Source: Prosopocoilus inquinatus
Taxonomy: Eukaryota > Arthropoda > Insecta > Coleoptera > Lucanidae
DNA: 64,000 nt
Direction: 5' to 3'
Assembly: GCA_036172665.1 (NCBI GenBank)
Contig: CM069876.1
Span: forward strand, 35,061,001 to 35,125,000
In this document: piece by piece, positions 42,853 to 53,049 of the stretch
How positions within the stretch are numbered: position 1 is the stretch's first letter
Layout of the letters: each line of letters begins with the position of its first letter
Made by a program: the position numbers and the translations under genes
The notes under the pieces: model-generated
Databases searched by the model: none
The model's input: only the letters and a program-made list of their open reading frames with translations
Told to the model about the DNA's origin: nothing

Positions 42853-42915
42853 TCCATGGTGCGGTGGTTAGTGAGGTGGGATAACTAAACTATGGACTCT
42901 TAGTTCAAACCTTGT
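42853..42915 (+). repeat. tRNA-derived SINE head, copy 2
   Basis: TGGTGCGGTGGTTAGTGAGG (A-box-like, from 42856) and AGTTCAAACCTTG (B-box-like, near 42902) are arranged as at 1689-1755. The A boxes of the two copies match closely. No tRNA acceptor stem. Confidence 0.5.
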
Positions 42916-43404
42916 AACATCTAGGTCGGTAACCAACTTATACTGATTTCCGGTTGCAAACTTGCTTGAGATGTTTAACATTCACCTGAAATAAAACTAT
43001 TTAACCCCTTTCTCCACATTCTTTTAAAAAAATTCATCACAGAGAATTCAAAGTAATAAAAAAAAATCACTAATGCCGCGAAACGTCTGAATCGGCGATA
43101 GGACCTAAATGAGTATCTCTAAACGTAAAAACCTAAAAAAAATATAAATTTAGCTGAAAATTATTCAATATTAGCCACCATTTTGAATTTTGAAATGGTA
43201 ATTCATTTACAAACCTTTATCGCGTGTCGTTTCAAATTTAGAATAGGCGAGAAACGAATAAAGACTAATGAATCTTATACCAAGATGGCGTCGAATCTTA
43301 TATATCGCGAGTCGTCTTAATAAGCAAGCGACCGTAAGATCAAATTTAACTAAATCTCAGAGTACCTTCAAGCTCAAATTCAAATACACCTGTTTCGTTA
43401 TACC

Positions 43405-45960
43405 TACGAGCCTACGAAGTCTCTTAAAGAGACCATGAACACCCATTCACGATAGGTTAACCCCCAGGGACCTTTAAAATCTCTTAAAAAGACCCTGAAG
43501 ACTCATTTAAAGTACCGTTAATCCCAGGGATCTTTAAGACATCTTAAAGAAGACTCCTAAAGAGACCATGAAGATCCATTCAAGGTATCGTTAACCCCAC
43601 AGATCTATAAAACCTGTTACAAAGACTATGAAGATACATTCAAAGTGCCTTTATCACCAGGGATCTTTAAGACCTCTGAAAGAAGATTCTTAAAGAGACC
43701 ATGAAGACCCATTCAAAATACCGTTAACCCCCGGGATCTTTAAGACCTCTTAAAAAGACCTCGAAATCCCATTCAAAGTACCTTTAACCCCAGGGATCTT
43801 TAAGATCTCTTAAAGAGACCATGAAGACCCATTGAAGATACCGTTAACCCCCGGGATCTTTAAGACCTCTTAAAAAGACCTCGAAATCCCATTCAAAGTA
43901 CCTTTAACCCCAGGGATCTTTAAGAGCTCTTAAAGAGAACTCTTAAAGAGACCATGAAGGCCGTTTAACCCCAGGTATTTTTTAAATCTCTTAAAAAAAC
44001 ATGAAGACCCATTTAAAGTACCTTAAACCCCAGAAAACTTAAAGAACTTATTAAAGATGACTGTTAAATCCAGGTAGTTAGACGCCGTGAGCTTTTCAAA
44101 GCAATGAGCGCTCCTAAGAATGCTCCCCTAACCTTTACAGGTCATCAAGGTCTATTAAAGAGGTCATAAACTCCCGCTCAGAGTACCGTTAAGCTTATAC
44201 CTATTTCGTTAACTCCAGAGGACTGCTGAAGAGAGTCACCGCGAGATTTCCAAACTGAAAGGCGCTCTCTGAGAGTGCTCAGTTAATCCTAGGGGCCTTC
44301 ACAGTCTGTTAAAGAAGACACGAAGTCCCATTAAAAGTACTTACTTTGCTAACTCCATGGGTCTTCAACTTAAAAATGTTAGACGGTCTGTGGTTTACAA
44401 ACCAACGCGACGCGATGGCCAAAGATTTACAAACCGATGAGTACCCCTGCAATTGAACCCTAGGGGCCCTCAGGGCCTATTAAAGAAGTCATGAAGACCC
44501 ATTCAGTTAAGCTCGGACCTGTGTCTTTAAAGAGAGATGCCGCGAGTTCTCCAAACCACTAAGCCCACAGGCCTTCAGAGTTTCTTAAAGAGGCCATGAA
44601 GACCCATTCCGAGTGTCAGAGCTCAGATCTGCTTGGTTAATGCCGGGGGTCTATTAAAAAGAGACGCTGCGAGCTTTTTAAATAGAACAGCGTCCCCTAC
44701 GAGGCTTTATTTATCTCAGAGGCTTTCATGGTCTATTAAAGACGCCATGAAGACACCTTAAGAGTTTCATTAATACCAGGAGACTGCTAAAGAGAGACGC
44801 TGGGGATTTTCAAACCCAAGGGCGCCCTTTAAAGGTGCCCCATTAACCCCACCCCCGAGGTTTACAAACCGACGCGGCGGCCAAAAATTTACAAACCGAT
44901 GAGCCCTCCTAAAATTTAATCCTAGGAGCCATCAGGGTCTATTAAAGAAGTCATGAAGACCCAATCGGACTCTCATTAAGCTTAGACCTGTGTTTTTAAA
45001 GAAAAAAGCCGCGAGCTCTCCCCCTTGTTAAAGAGGTCTTGAAGACACATTCAGAATGTCGTTAAGCTTAGATCTGCTTCGTTAACCACATTGGCATGTT
45101 ACGCATGTTACAGCCGCGAGCTGTGCAAACTGAAAAGCGTCTCCTAGGAGGGTTCCATTTACACTAGGGGCCTTCAAAACCTTTTCCAAGGCACCTTTAA
45201 TAAATCTATTAAAGACGCCATGGAAAACCAGTTAGAGTATTGACTTAGTTAACTCTTCAGTGATCTTCACGGCCTCTTTAAGAAGAATTTAAACGCAAAT
45301 GCTAGACGGCCTGAGGTTTACAAATCGACGAGCACCCCTAAACGTTGTCTTTAGGGGTATAAAAACCTATTCAGTGTCGTTAAGCTTAGATCTGCTTCGT
45401 TAACCGCTAGGGTCTGTTAAAGAAAGACGCCGCGAGCTTTCCAAACTGAAGAGCGTTCCCTAAGAGGGCTCTATTTACCCTAGGGGCGTTCATAACCTTT
45501 TCCATGGCGCCTTTAATAAATCTATTCGAGACGCCATGGAAACCCAGTATGAGTATTTGCTTCGTTAACTCTTCAGTGGTTTTCACGGTCTCTTTAAGAT
45601 GAATATTAACAGGGTTAATATTCATAATAATGTTAGACGGCTTGAGGTTTATAAACCCATGAGCGCTCCTAAGTTGTTTTCAGGGGTCTTCAGGGTCTAT
45701 TAAAGAAGTCATAAGATCCATTCAGAATGTCTTTAAGTTGAGAAGTGCTTCGTTAACCCCAGGGGTATTCAAGGACTATTAATTTGAAGTTGCTAGATTT
45801 TTCTAAACCGACGTGCTAGGGGACCCTGGGGTCTATTAAAAAGCCCACGAAGGCCCAATTTAGAGTACCGTTGAGCTTAGATCCACTTCGTTAACCACAA
45901 GGGTATGTTAAAGAGGAGTTTTAAGATGTTGTGAACCTTTCAAAACGAGGAGTGTCCCTA
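43405..45960. repeat. 2.5-kb degenerate minisatellite with higher-order units
   Basis: The left part repeats about every 60 bp: CCAGGGATCTTTAAGA, CCTCTTAAA.AGACC, ATGAAGACCCATTCAAAGTA, CCGTTAACCC. Positions 43741-43800 and 43861-43920 are identical, showing a 120-bp higher-order step. To the right the units lengthen and gain segments such as GCCGCGAGCTTTCCAAACTGAA and GGCGCCTTTAATAAATCTATT, recurring with steps of about 300 bp (45110 and 45415) and 470 bp (44400 and 44870). No coding frame. Confidence 0.75.
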
Positions 45961-46191
45961 AGGAAAACAAAATTAAATTTTATGTACTATTTACTCTTTT
46001 GGTTTAAACCCCAATACGTTAGGGTGAAGGACGTGTATGACATGTAAATAATTTAGTCCCTTTTGGATACAATGATTGTATTTTCTACACACTTACTATC
46101 CGAACTGACACTGACGCATGAATAAATTAATCATAAATTAAATTTTAAATAACAAACCATCAGTCTTATAGCAACCGAGTTAATTAGTTAA

Positions 46192-46397
46192 TTAATTAAT
46201 TAGATATCTGTGTTGAGATCTCATATGAATGTCCAAGCTAAATTTCCTTTTCGTGATGTATTTACAGACCAACACGGGGCACTTGTACGAGGGTGCCTTC
46301 CCACACTCGTACTTTACATGCCTGAGGAGGGTCGAGCGTTGCTTGTAAGATTTTCCGCACTGGCATGTGTAGGGTTTTTGGGGAACCATCGCGAACC
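46192..46397 (-). CDS. lola: lola alternative 3'-terminal exon T29 (knuckle with CX1C)
   Basis: The acceptor is TTTTAG (CT at 46398-46399), split bases GG; 67 residues. The linker is FAMVPQKPYT. Knuckle 1 reads C-Q-C-GKSYKQRSTLLR-HVKYEC, with one residue between the first two Cys instead of two, so zinc binding must adjust or the knuckle is weakened. Finger 2 is CPVLVC-X12-HMRSQH. ITKRKFSL pairs it with T30 (RTKHKFSL). The tail is RYLIN. Confidence 0.87.
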
Positions 46398-46508
46398 CTA
46401 AAAGAAAACAAAAGTCACCGTTACAACTGTAATCCACACCTTACTGAATCTAATCATTTTCGTCTTATTATTATTATTATTAATATTACATCGATACTAA
46501 CACAACAT

Positions 46509-46741
46509 CTAATTGAGCGACACATGAAATTTTTTAACTAATTGTTTGTCCTGGGGGAGCTTGTGCTTGATCCGGATGTGTTTGTTGAGGGAGAACTTGT
46601 GCTTCGTTCTGTAGGTGCAGCTCATGTAACCGCAACCGAATTCGGGGGGTTTCCCGCACTCGTATTTCTTGTGGCGTTTCAAGGTCGCCTGAAAACGGTA
46701 CGCCTTGCCGCACCGATCGCAGACGTACGTTTTGTAAAAAC
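46509..46741 (-). CDS. lola: lola alternative 3'-terminal exon T30 (finger pair, CX4C)
   Basis: It follows GTTGCAG (CT at 46742-46743), split bases GT; 76 residues. The linker is FYKTYV. Knuckle 1 is CDRC-X12-HKKYEC; finger 2 is CGYMSC-X12-HIRIKH, with ECGKPPEFGC between. A basic tail of 18 residues follows. T29 lies 111 bp downstream and shares the KFSL.(I/K)H core, which suggests tandem duplication followed by the CX1C change in T29. Confidence 0.88.
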
Positions 46742-48053
46742 CTGCAACACAAAAAGAATGCACCAAATCATTTAAGAAAACCAGATGCTTCCTAACGTAC
46801 ATACATAATTGACGGAGTCAGGCCAAAAAGCGAAAGGGAATGCCGCTCTAATTCGAAGCAGAAGGTGCAAGTTTTAAGAAGCTGAAAGAAATCGACATGG
46901 AAAGACGTTTTCATATTAGAAGTTAGCAGTATATGAAACTATTGCTTAATTTGATTGCTATGTTTTAGAAATCTACTTTTAATTAATTAATTAATTAAAT
47001 AAATATAAGTGGGTTTTTTTATTTCAAATTACTTATAATACTTTCGATTGGGATGCACTATGTGCACTGTACATCTCATTTTAACCTCTTAGAATAAAAC
47101 GAGATGAAGATACACTGAGTGCACCCCAATCGAAAGTACCATTAAAGTGTGAAAGGTTGAAGAAATATTTTGGGCCATAGCTTGATGGTTCTTCTCTTTT
47201 GTTTTCTCCTTCGAAGATCTCAAGCACCAAACCTCCTTCGACTGCCTTCCTTTCTCCAATACATTTCTTCTTTTTCTTTCAGTTTAACCTGATCTTCCAA
47301 TTTCTGTGTTTCTTTTCTTCTAAAACCTCTTCACTTCCACCCTCTTCCACGTTTCTTATACCTCTCCTACTCATTTCTTTTTCTTTTTTCCAGCTTTCTC
47401 CAACCTTTTGAGGTGTCCTAACCATCCGTATTTGCCTTTTTCGAAAATCTCGCCCAAAAAACCCCTATGCATACGTCTTGGACGATCAAACCAAGTTGTC
47501 TCAAACTCGACATCTTCAGATGGACTCTCCAAAAGAGTCAAGTTCTTCTTCAAGACTGTGGAACCTGCTCAGTTCGCAGTAGTGATAGTTCATTACGCGG
47601 TCAGTTGGAAGAAGACTCCAGCAAATGAATTCCTTTCTCTTTCTCACTCGTTCGATTTTAAGGGTAGAAAACTCGATCGGAAGTTAATGTAAATAAATGT
47701 GGGAAATGGCTGTGGCGTGTTTGACTCGCCTATAATCTCGCAGAATAAGAATTAAAAGCGTTAATTACAGTTGTTTGAACAAACATGTTCACATGGGCGG
47801 AAAGCTCAAGCGGAAGTTAATGTAAACAAAACAGGGAAAGGGAAAGAAAGACGTGGAATGTTTGTCTCGCCCACAATCCCAGATAATGTATTGGATTAAA
47901 TATTGTTGCCCCAATACAAACAATTATAGATAGGTCCACATTCTTTGATACGGCCCCTTTGGGCCAAACAATTGTTTTAATCTTCCTTACAATACGTTTT
48001 TATTTGTCTACATTTTTACAAACATCTATGGCACTGTAAATATTTTTACGAAT
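46742..48053. other. Inter-exon stretch T31-T30
   Basis: Contains MITE family 1 copy B (47039-47138). The CT-rich segment 47190-47410 and the following frames show no domain I recognise. Two GAAGTTAATGTAAA.AAA and AATCTCGCAGA/AATCCCAGATA blocks near 47680-47750 and 47810-47890 are a local direct repeat of about 130 bp. AATAAA for T31 is at 47999-48004. Confidence 0.4.
47039..47138. mobile_element. MITE-like foldback element, family 1 copy B
   Basis: ACTTTCGATTGGG and CCCCAATCGAAAGT end the element, with GTGCACT motifs and CATCTCATTTTA / AAAACGAGATG inverted inside. It matches copy A (1034-1158) in ends and inner motif but is shorter. Confidence 0.7.
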
Positions 48054-48271
48054 TTAATATCTGTGATTAATCGAGGGCTCTTCCCGTTTGGGGTGCGCCC
48101 TCATATGCGCCCCCAAGTTATCTTTTCTCTTCGATTTGTAGTAACACCCCGGATATGTGCATGCGAATCTCGGCGACTGACCACATTCATACTTTACATG
48201 CCTCGTCAGCGAATGAGGATATTTGTAGGCCTTTCCGCACAAGTCACAAGGATACAGATGAGAGTTATCGC
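48054..48271 (-). CDS. lola: lola alternative 3'-terminal exon T31 (finger pair, HX3H)
   Basis: The acceptor is TTTTTAG (CT at 48272-48273), split bases GC; 71 residues. The linker is DNSHLYP. Knuckle 1 is CDLC-X12-HVKYEC; finger 2 is CTYPGC-X12-HMRAH with a short HX3H end. The turn is ECGQSPRFAC. KRKDNL..H is shared with T32, 222 bp away. The tail PKREEPSINHRY is charged. AATAAA lies 50 nt past the stop. Confidence 0.88.
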
Positions 48272-48493
48272 CTAAAAAAATCAAGATGTTAACACAGTTA
48301 TAACAAAAGCAAGCACATGTCTAATAATGTCATGGTTAAAGCAAAACAAACCTTTATTGTTTAAATTGTTTTTTTTTGTGAATCGCATTAATAGGTGAGG
48401 GAATAAAAAAAAAGAAAAGAAGGTAATCTGGTGTATGTATTTTTTTTCTTCAAACCAAACTGATTGAGGAAATTAGCTGCGCGCAAATGTGTT

Positions 48494-48702
48494 TCAAGGA
48501 CATATTCCATGGCAACACCTGAGGTGAGCTCGCAGATTATCTTTTCTCTTCGCCATGTAATTGCAGCCATCCACTTCGCAACAAAACGTGGCGTTTTTCC
48601 CACACTCGTAGTTCCTGTGCTTCCACAAGGACGAGCTGTGCTTGTACTGTTTAAAACACACGGTGCAAGTGAAGATTTTTGGCTCGTTGTCTTCGTAATA
48701 CC
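48494..48702 (-). CDS. lola: lola alternative 3'-terminal exon T32 (finger pair, CX4C)
   Basis: It starts after ATTTTAG (CT at 48703-48704), split bases GG, and encodes 68 residues to TGA; it has no usable ATG and other-register frames mask it. The linker is YYEDNEPKIFT. Knuckle 1 is CTVC-X12-HRNYEC; finger 2 is CEVDGC-X12-HLRCCH. ECGKNATFCC lies between, with an extra Cys before finger 2. It ends GICP. AATAAA at 48353-48358 is about 136 nt past the stop. Confidence 0.87.
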
Positions 48703-48861
48703 CTAAAATAAAATCAGATTTTATTTAAAAAGGTGAAACCAATCCACGATCTTCTCTTCTAATCGCTACAATTTATTTTTTGATTGGTTGGATGATGATG
48801 AACCGATGATTGAGATTTTTGAAGACCGCCAAGAAAACGAAGAGGTGCACTTATTGTTTAT

Positions 48862-49040
48862 TCAAGTATTTTTACAAACTAGTACGTGTCGCTTTAAACA
48901 CCAGATCCGTTTGAATCTTCTGGTGCAGTTGGTGCAAACGAATGGGGAACCTTTCCCGCAATCCAAGGATTTATGGGCGTGCATTGCTCCGTAAGATCGA
49001 TAGTTTTTGTGGCAGTTTGGACATTCGTAAATCTGACTCT
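48862..49040 (-). CDS. lola: lola alternative 3'-terminal exon T33 (two C2HC knuckles)
   Basis: The acceptor is CTTTCAG (CT at 49041-49042); the split bases AG again exclude T as the last constant base (TAG). It encodes 58 residues. Knuckle 1 is CPNC-X12-HKSLDC. The second finger CTNC-X12-HVLVC ends HX3C, so it is C2HC and not C2H2. CGKGSPFVC has an extra Gly in the turn. The chain stops three residues later (KNT). Confidence 0.87.
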
Positions 49041-49357
49041 CTGAAAGGAACAATCATGAGGAATTAGTGTTACTTGAGTCACTTCTTTGGGTTAGAGGTC
49101 AGTTACATGGAAGTAAGTACCTACAACTACGTAAAGTTAATTTTTTTAAGACAATAGAGCCATAAGTATGACGCCGTCTCTTTAGATTAGATACCAGTAA
49201 AGAAATTATTATTTTTTACTATTTGTCCCCTTAGAATTATGTGGTTTCATCACTTTGGGGAAGTTAAAAAGTTGTTGCCCTGTCATTATCAATGATTGTC
49301 AGATGGGTCGCTCTGAGATGCCTCCCCCTGTATTCAAGGTTTAGCACCTGTATAGAG
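49041..49357. other. Inter-exon stretch T34-T33, no gene
   Basis: AT-rich spacer of about 320 bp; no frame or repeat recognised. Confidence 0.4.
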
Positions 49358-49605
49358 TCAGCAAGAAAAAAAAACTACTCGATACCCTTCATTAAACTTG
49401 TGTTTATTTTTGATGTGCAGGTTTACATTGAATTTCCTGTGTGATTTGTAATCGCAATAGAAACAGGCAAAGGAAGGAAGTTGACCGCACTCCCTTTTGT
49501 GAACCCTCAACCCCCTCTCGTCCTTGTATCTCCGTGGGCACTTATCGCAACGAAACGGGTTGCTCATCTTAATCCGCCTGTTTAAAATAAATTGACCCTC
49601 GAAGC
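49358..49605 (-). CDS. lola: lola alternative 3'-terminal exon T34 (knuckle with HX3C)
   Basis: It follows GTTTTAG (CT at 49606-49607), split bases GC; 81 residues. The linker FEGQFILNRRIKMSNPFR is long and basic. Knuckle 1 is CDKC-X12-HKREC, with three residues between His and the last Cys instead of four. Finger 2 is CFYC-X12-HIKNKH, with CGQLPSFAC between. The tail KFNEGYRVVFFSC ends in Cys. Knuckle geometry differs from all other exons here. Confidence 0.86.
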
Positions 49606-49807
49606 CTAAAACAAAGCGCGCCGTGAGTCTTTCCAAGCAACTCCACCACCAGATAGGTTCTACCAACTTCAAACTAACAAATAAGTAATACTGTATAAAG
49701 GTGCCTTTTTTTTAAATCAATGAGTTTTCGGTTTATTTCCAACGAAGAAAAATATTACAATCACATTCTGAGAAGGGGGGCGGGGGCGAGGAGAGGCTTC
49801 TTCTTCA

Positions 49808-50028
49808 TCACATGATGATGTTGTGGGTCTGTCGCATGTGAGCGTTCAGAGTGTATTTTTGGTAGAAACGTTTGGAACAGACTTCGCATTCGAACTGCGG
49901 CTTCTTCCCGCACTCGTACGTTATGTGACTGTTGAGGTGGCGCTTGTGTTTGTAATTTTTGTTGCAGGTCGAACAGTAATACCTCTCCGCCACTGTCTTA
50001 TGCCTGAGAAACCAAGGAAGTTGATCAC
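49808..50028 (-). CDS. lola: lola alternative 3'-terminal exon T35 (finger pair)
   Basis: The acceptor is ATTTCAG (CT at 50029-50030), split bases GT; 72 residues. The linker DQLPWFLRHKTVAERYY precedes CSTC-X12-HITYEC. Finger 2 is CEVC-X12-HMRQTH, with ECGKKPQFEC between. The tail NIIM is hydrophobic. AATAAA at 49732-49737 is 71 nt past the stop. CSKRF in finger 2 relates it to T36 and T38. Confidence 0.88.
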
Positions 50029-50705
50029 CTGAAATACAAAGCGTTAATGCTACTTTTGTGAATGAAGGAACCTCTTCTTGTTTTTTTTTTGTCTTGTAAA
50101 CAATAACCCTTCAGATATGTAAATTGTTATTAATAAGAAGCGGAGATTTGGAATGTATGGAAAAGTCGAAGAGTCAGTTTGGCCATAAGAGAAACATTAA
50201 CGTTAGATAAGTGGTCCACTGGACCGCTACGTCACATGTTTGTTGGTTGGTTCTGCACCTATTTACGTCTTGAAACCAAAAGCCCAAAAGCCAATCAATT
50301 TTATAAACTTTGAAGATTTCCTTGATAAAAAATCCTAATAAAACATTAAATACTTCAGTTTACAAACTCTGATCAATTCCTTGAACATAGAATTGTTTAA
50401 AGTCCTAACCACCAGAGGCCAGCGATTACTAAGACATCTATAAAAATCAGATATCCCAGGTTTTTACTAGATATCTTAGTTTTTTTTTTACCAGATATCC
50501 TAGGTTTTCACTAGATATCCTAGGTTTTCACTAGATATTCTAGGTTTTTACGAGATATCCTAGAAATCGCGAGCCTTTGCTAATTACATATTAAATGAGT
50601 TTCATTTTTGTGTTCGTTTGCTGCAATTTTGCTTTAATGGAATGAAATAGAAGAAAAAAGTTCTTACAAAGTGAAGAATGATTTATTATTAACGAATTAT
50701 CTTAT
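50029..50705. other. Inter-exon stretch T36-T35 with a 20-bp tandem repeat
   Basis: No gene. Contains the repeat at 50449-50573. AATAAA for T36 is at 50682-50687. Confidence 0.45.
50449..50573. repeat. 20-bp tandem repeat, TAGATATCCTAGGTTTTCAC unit
   Basis: About six units start near 50449, 50468, 50493, 50512, 50532 and 50552, with one T-run expansion at 50480-50489. Each unit contains AGATATC and CCTAGG, both palindromic. Confidence 0.7.
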
Positions 50706-50887
50706 TCACTTTTTATGTTGGGTACGGAAATGTTGATAGACCTGGTCTTTCCTCTTGAACATCTTGGAACAGATCGGGCAAGGAAAGGTCGGCAGTTTTC
50801 CGCATTCGAGGTTCTTGTGTCTTCTCAAAGTGCCCAGGCTCGCGTACACCCTGGCACATCTATCACAAGAGTATATTTCGCAATTCC
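50706..50887 (-). CDS. lola: lola alternative 3'-terminal exon T36 (finger pair)
   Basis: The acceptor is ATTTTAG (CT at 50888-50889), split bases GG; 59 residues. The linker is NCEIYS. Knuckle 1 is CDRC-X12-HKNLEC; finger 2 is CPIC-X12-HFRTQH, with ECGKLPTFPC between. CSKMFKRKD is close to CSRKFKRKD of T38. It ends KK directly after the last His. AATAAA is 19 nt past the stop. The frame continues open upstream into the intron, which is not coding. Confidence 0.88.
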
Positions 50888-51550
50888 CTAAAATCACAAG
50901 CAAATTAGCAAATTCGATGTCGCGCCCCCTGCGATTATTACACAAGAACTTGCATATACATACTTTTAGAGAGAGAAAAATCGCTTTTTCTAAAATGCCT
51001 CGCAAATAATAGAACTAAAAAACAAAAAGTCGTTTCTGAAGAATTACAAAAAAAAACATCTAGGTAGTGCAACTTAAAAATGTAAAAAAATCATGCCTGC
51101 TAATCTTACTGGGAAATACTACGTAGGTACACCTAAAAGTAAATACAGAAAAAAAATCTTCTTTTATTAGATATTTAATTAATGGCTTACATCATCTATG
51201 TAGGTATTAGTTTATTTGAGCTTCTTCATTTCTATTATTTACGAAAATATTGGCCCTAATGCAGACCCATGAGGTTGTCCAAATCCTCTACGGTTTAAGG
51301 GAGACTGAGATGGAAGGAAGGAAGGAAGAATACAGTTCATTTCAACAATAATCATCTTCGACAGATTTAATAAACACAAAACTAATTTCTGCGACGGAAC
51401 GAATAAAAAACGAAAACGGAAGGATGTTAAACAATTGAAACTATAGCATTCGTATATTAAAATCAATATCATTTAAAAATATAGCTGAGGAGACGATCGT
51501 TCAGTTGTGCCCGCTAGAAATTTATTTACTTAAAAAAATCTACAACTTTA

Positions 51551-51702
51551 AGGCCCGACTTCATAATAATCGAACGAAAGGAAACTTTAAAATAAAGTCA
51601 CAGTCATACGTCAAAAAAATGGGAAAACATAGGTATTTATGCATCAGAATGTGAATTTTTAAGTCTCGTTTAGTTCGATTATGCTATGAAATCGGCCCTT
51701 AG
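51551..51702. mobile_element. Foldback element, same family as 33312-33596
   Basis: AAGGCCCGACTTCATAATAATCG on the left (ends AAGGCCCG and TAATCG) is inverted at the right end (CGATTATGCTATGAAATCGGCCCTTA; key ends CGATTA and GGCCCTT). The inner AAAGTCACAGTCATACGTCA matches the copy at 33490. Non-coding. Confidence 0.55.
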
Positions 51703-51879
51703 AGTTAGAAAATACAAACATACAGTGATAGCCAAAAATAACGCAACCTTTTCATTTAAGGAATCGCAAAGTGGCGGTAATTATGACGGAGATGTTTAAG
51801 GCTAAGTTGCTCCAAACTGATTCCAGGTTGAACATAGGAACTTTCTACGCTTAAATTCGAAGTTAACTTTAATTATATG

Positions 51880-52090
51880 AACAGATAAAACAGCGACATC
51901 CTACGATCGCTTTTTGACGTGTCATTTTTCATCGCAATTACGAATAAATTGGACCAAGTCGTTTTTGGTTTGCAGTGGGAATTTCGAGCTACGTTTAGGC
52001 TGACGAAGCCCCAAACAGGGCTGAAACAGCTGTACAGAGGCTGCTCGAGGTTTTCACTGCAATCAAAAACGATTTGCAATACAATTTTTA
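51880..52090 (+). mobile_element. Hammerhead-bearing repeat family, copy at 52.0 kb
   Basis: Inverted in orientation relative to the 26.9-kb copy. It shares AACAGATAAAACAGCGACAT, GAATAAATTGG.C.AGTCG, TTTGCAGTGGGAAT and ATCAAAAACGATTTGCA. No open frame of note. See the ribozyme entry at 51991-52042. Confidence 0.6.
51991..52042 (+). ncRNA. Hammerhead ribozyme, probably decayed
   Basis: CUGACGA, AGCCC..GGGCU stem II, GAA, ACAGCUGU stem III and A before CAGAGG are intact. The 5' strand of stem I reads UUUAGG where the other copies have UUUCUG, which breaks pairing at two of the first positions. Cleavage would be weak or absent. Confidence 0.45.
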
Positions 52091-53049
52091 ATTATCTGAG
52101 TGAGTGGCTTGATCTCACCATTGATTTGACGATTTCTTGCAATTTGACTATTGACTTAACTCAACCAAAATTTGGATATTTATTGAAAGGTTCAGTATAT
52201 ATGGGTAAGAAACGAAGTGGTCAAACTAAAACCACATGATCACTTTTCCCAGGCACTGATTGGTGAGATGAGCATTGACTTGACGATTTCGTGCAGTTTG
52301 ACCATTGACAAATTTTGAATGTTTATTGAAAGGTCTACATTTGGGCCAGAAACCAGAAGGCCCAATTAAATCAATCCAAGTTTCTATTAAAAAAAAGGGA
52401 AGGTTGTTCACTTCGGCTTTGATTGCCTTTAACTGCACCTAGCTTCATCCGTTCGCCAATTGAGGAAGCAAGGTCAAAAGAGACAGCTTTATTTTTCTGC
52501 TAGAAAGCTTTAACGAACCGACAAACTCACATCAATACAGTAAATAGAATCCACATGGGTGTCAAAAAATCAAAGAGACATCGTCCGCAAACCACTCATG
52601 GATTGATGTCCAGCCAGTTTATCTTTAGTCACTTTGGGCCGAATTCAAAGTCGCCAACTGTTATATGGGAGACGTAAGTCCTACACGCTTTTCCTAATTG
52701 TCAATCAAAATGAGTCAAACCTAGACTTCCTACTGATGTCATGCAACATAAGTAGATGATAAGTAAAATAGCTTCCAGGGAACAGAAAACAGAAACCAAC
52801 TAAAAGTTGCAAAAAGAAGTAGTTTGGGAAATCAAAATAGACTTGGCAAACAGTAATTTGCACAATCAACAACAACACGCAAGGACGACAGAAAATAAGA
52901 AGACGTGATCAGAAGACCACTAGTGGAGTCAAGATGTGGAACAAAAGTAGAAAAGAAGCTCACAATTCAAGATTTCGACGGCAAAAACTGATCAAAAAAA
53001 AAAAAAGGAAAAGAGAACTGCAAGTCAAAAGTAAAAGTTACAAGAAGAA

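Larger units (their letters stand above)
42816..46191. other. 3.4-kb gap T29-T28, mostly minisatellite
   Basis: Contains a tRNA-like SINE head (42853-42915), about 450 bp of plain AT-rich DNA, and the degenerate minisatellite at 43405-45960. No gene. Confidence 0.5.

Noticed and set aside
43405..45960. CRISPR-like array
   Set aside because: Units are contiguous, degenerate and without unique spacers, and the genome is clearly eukaryotic.
47371..47553. Minus-strand 60-residue frame with WLGHLKRLE, like a LINE C-terminus
   Set aside because: One short resemblance only, with no RT motifs nearby and a low-complexity surround.
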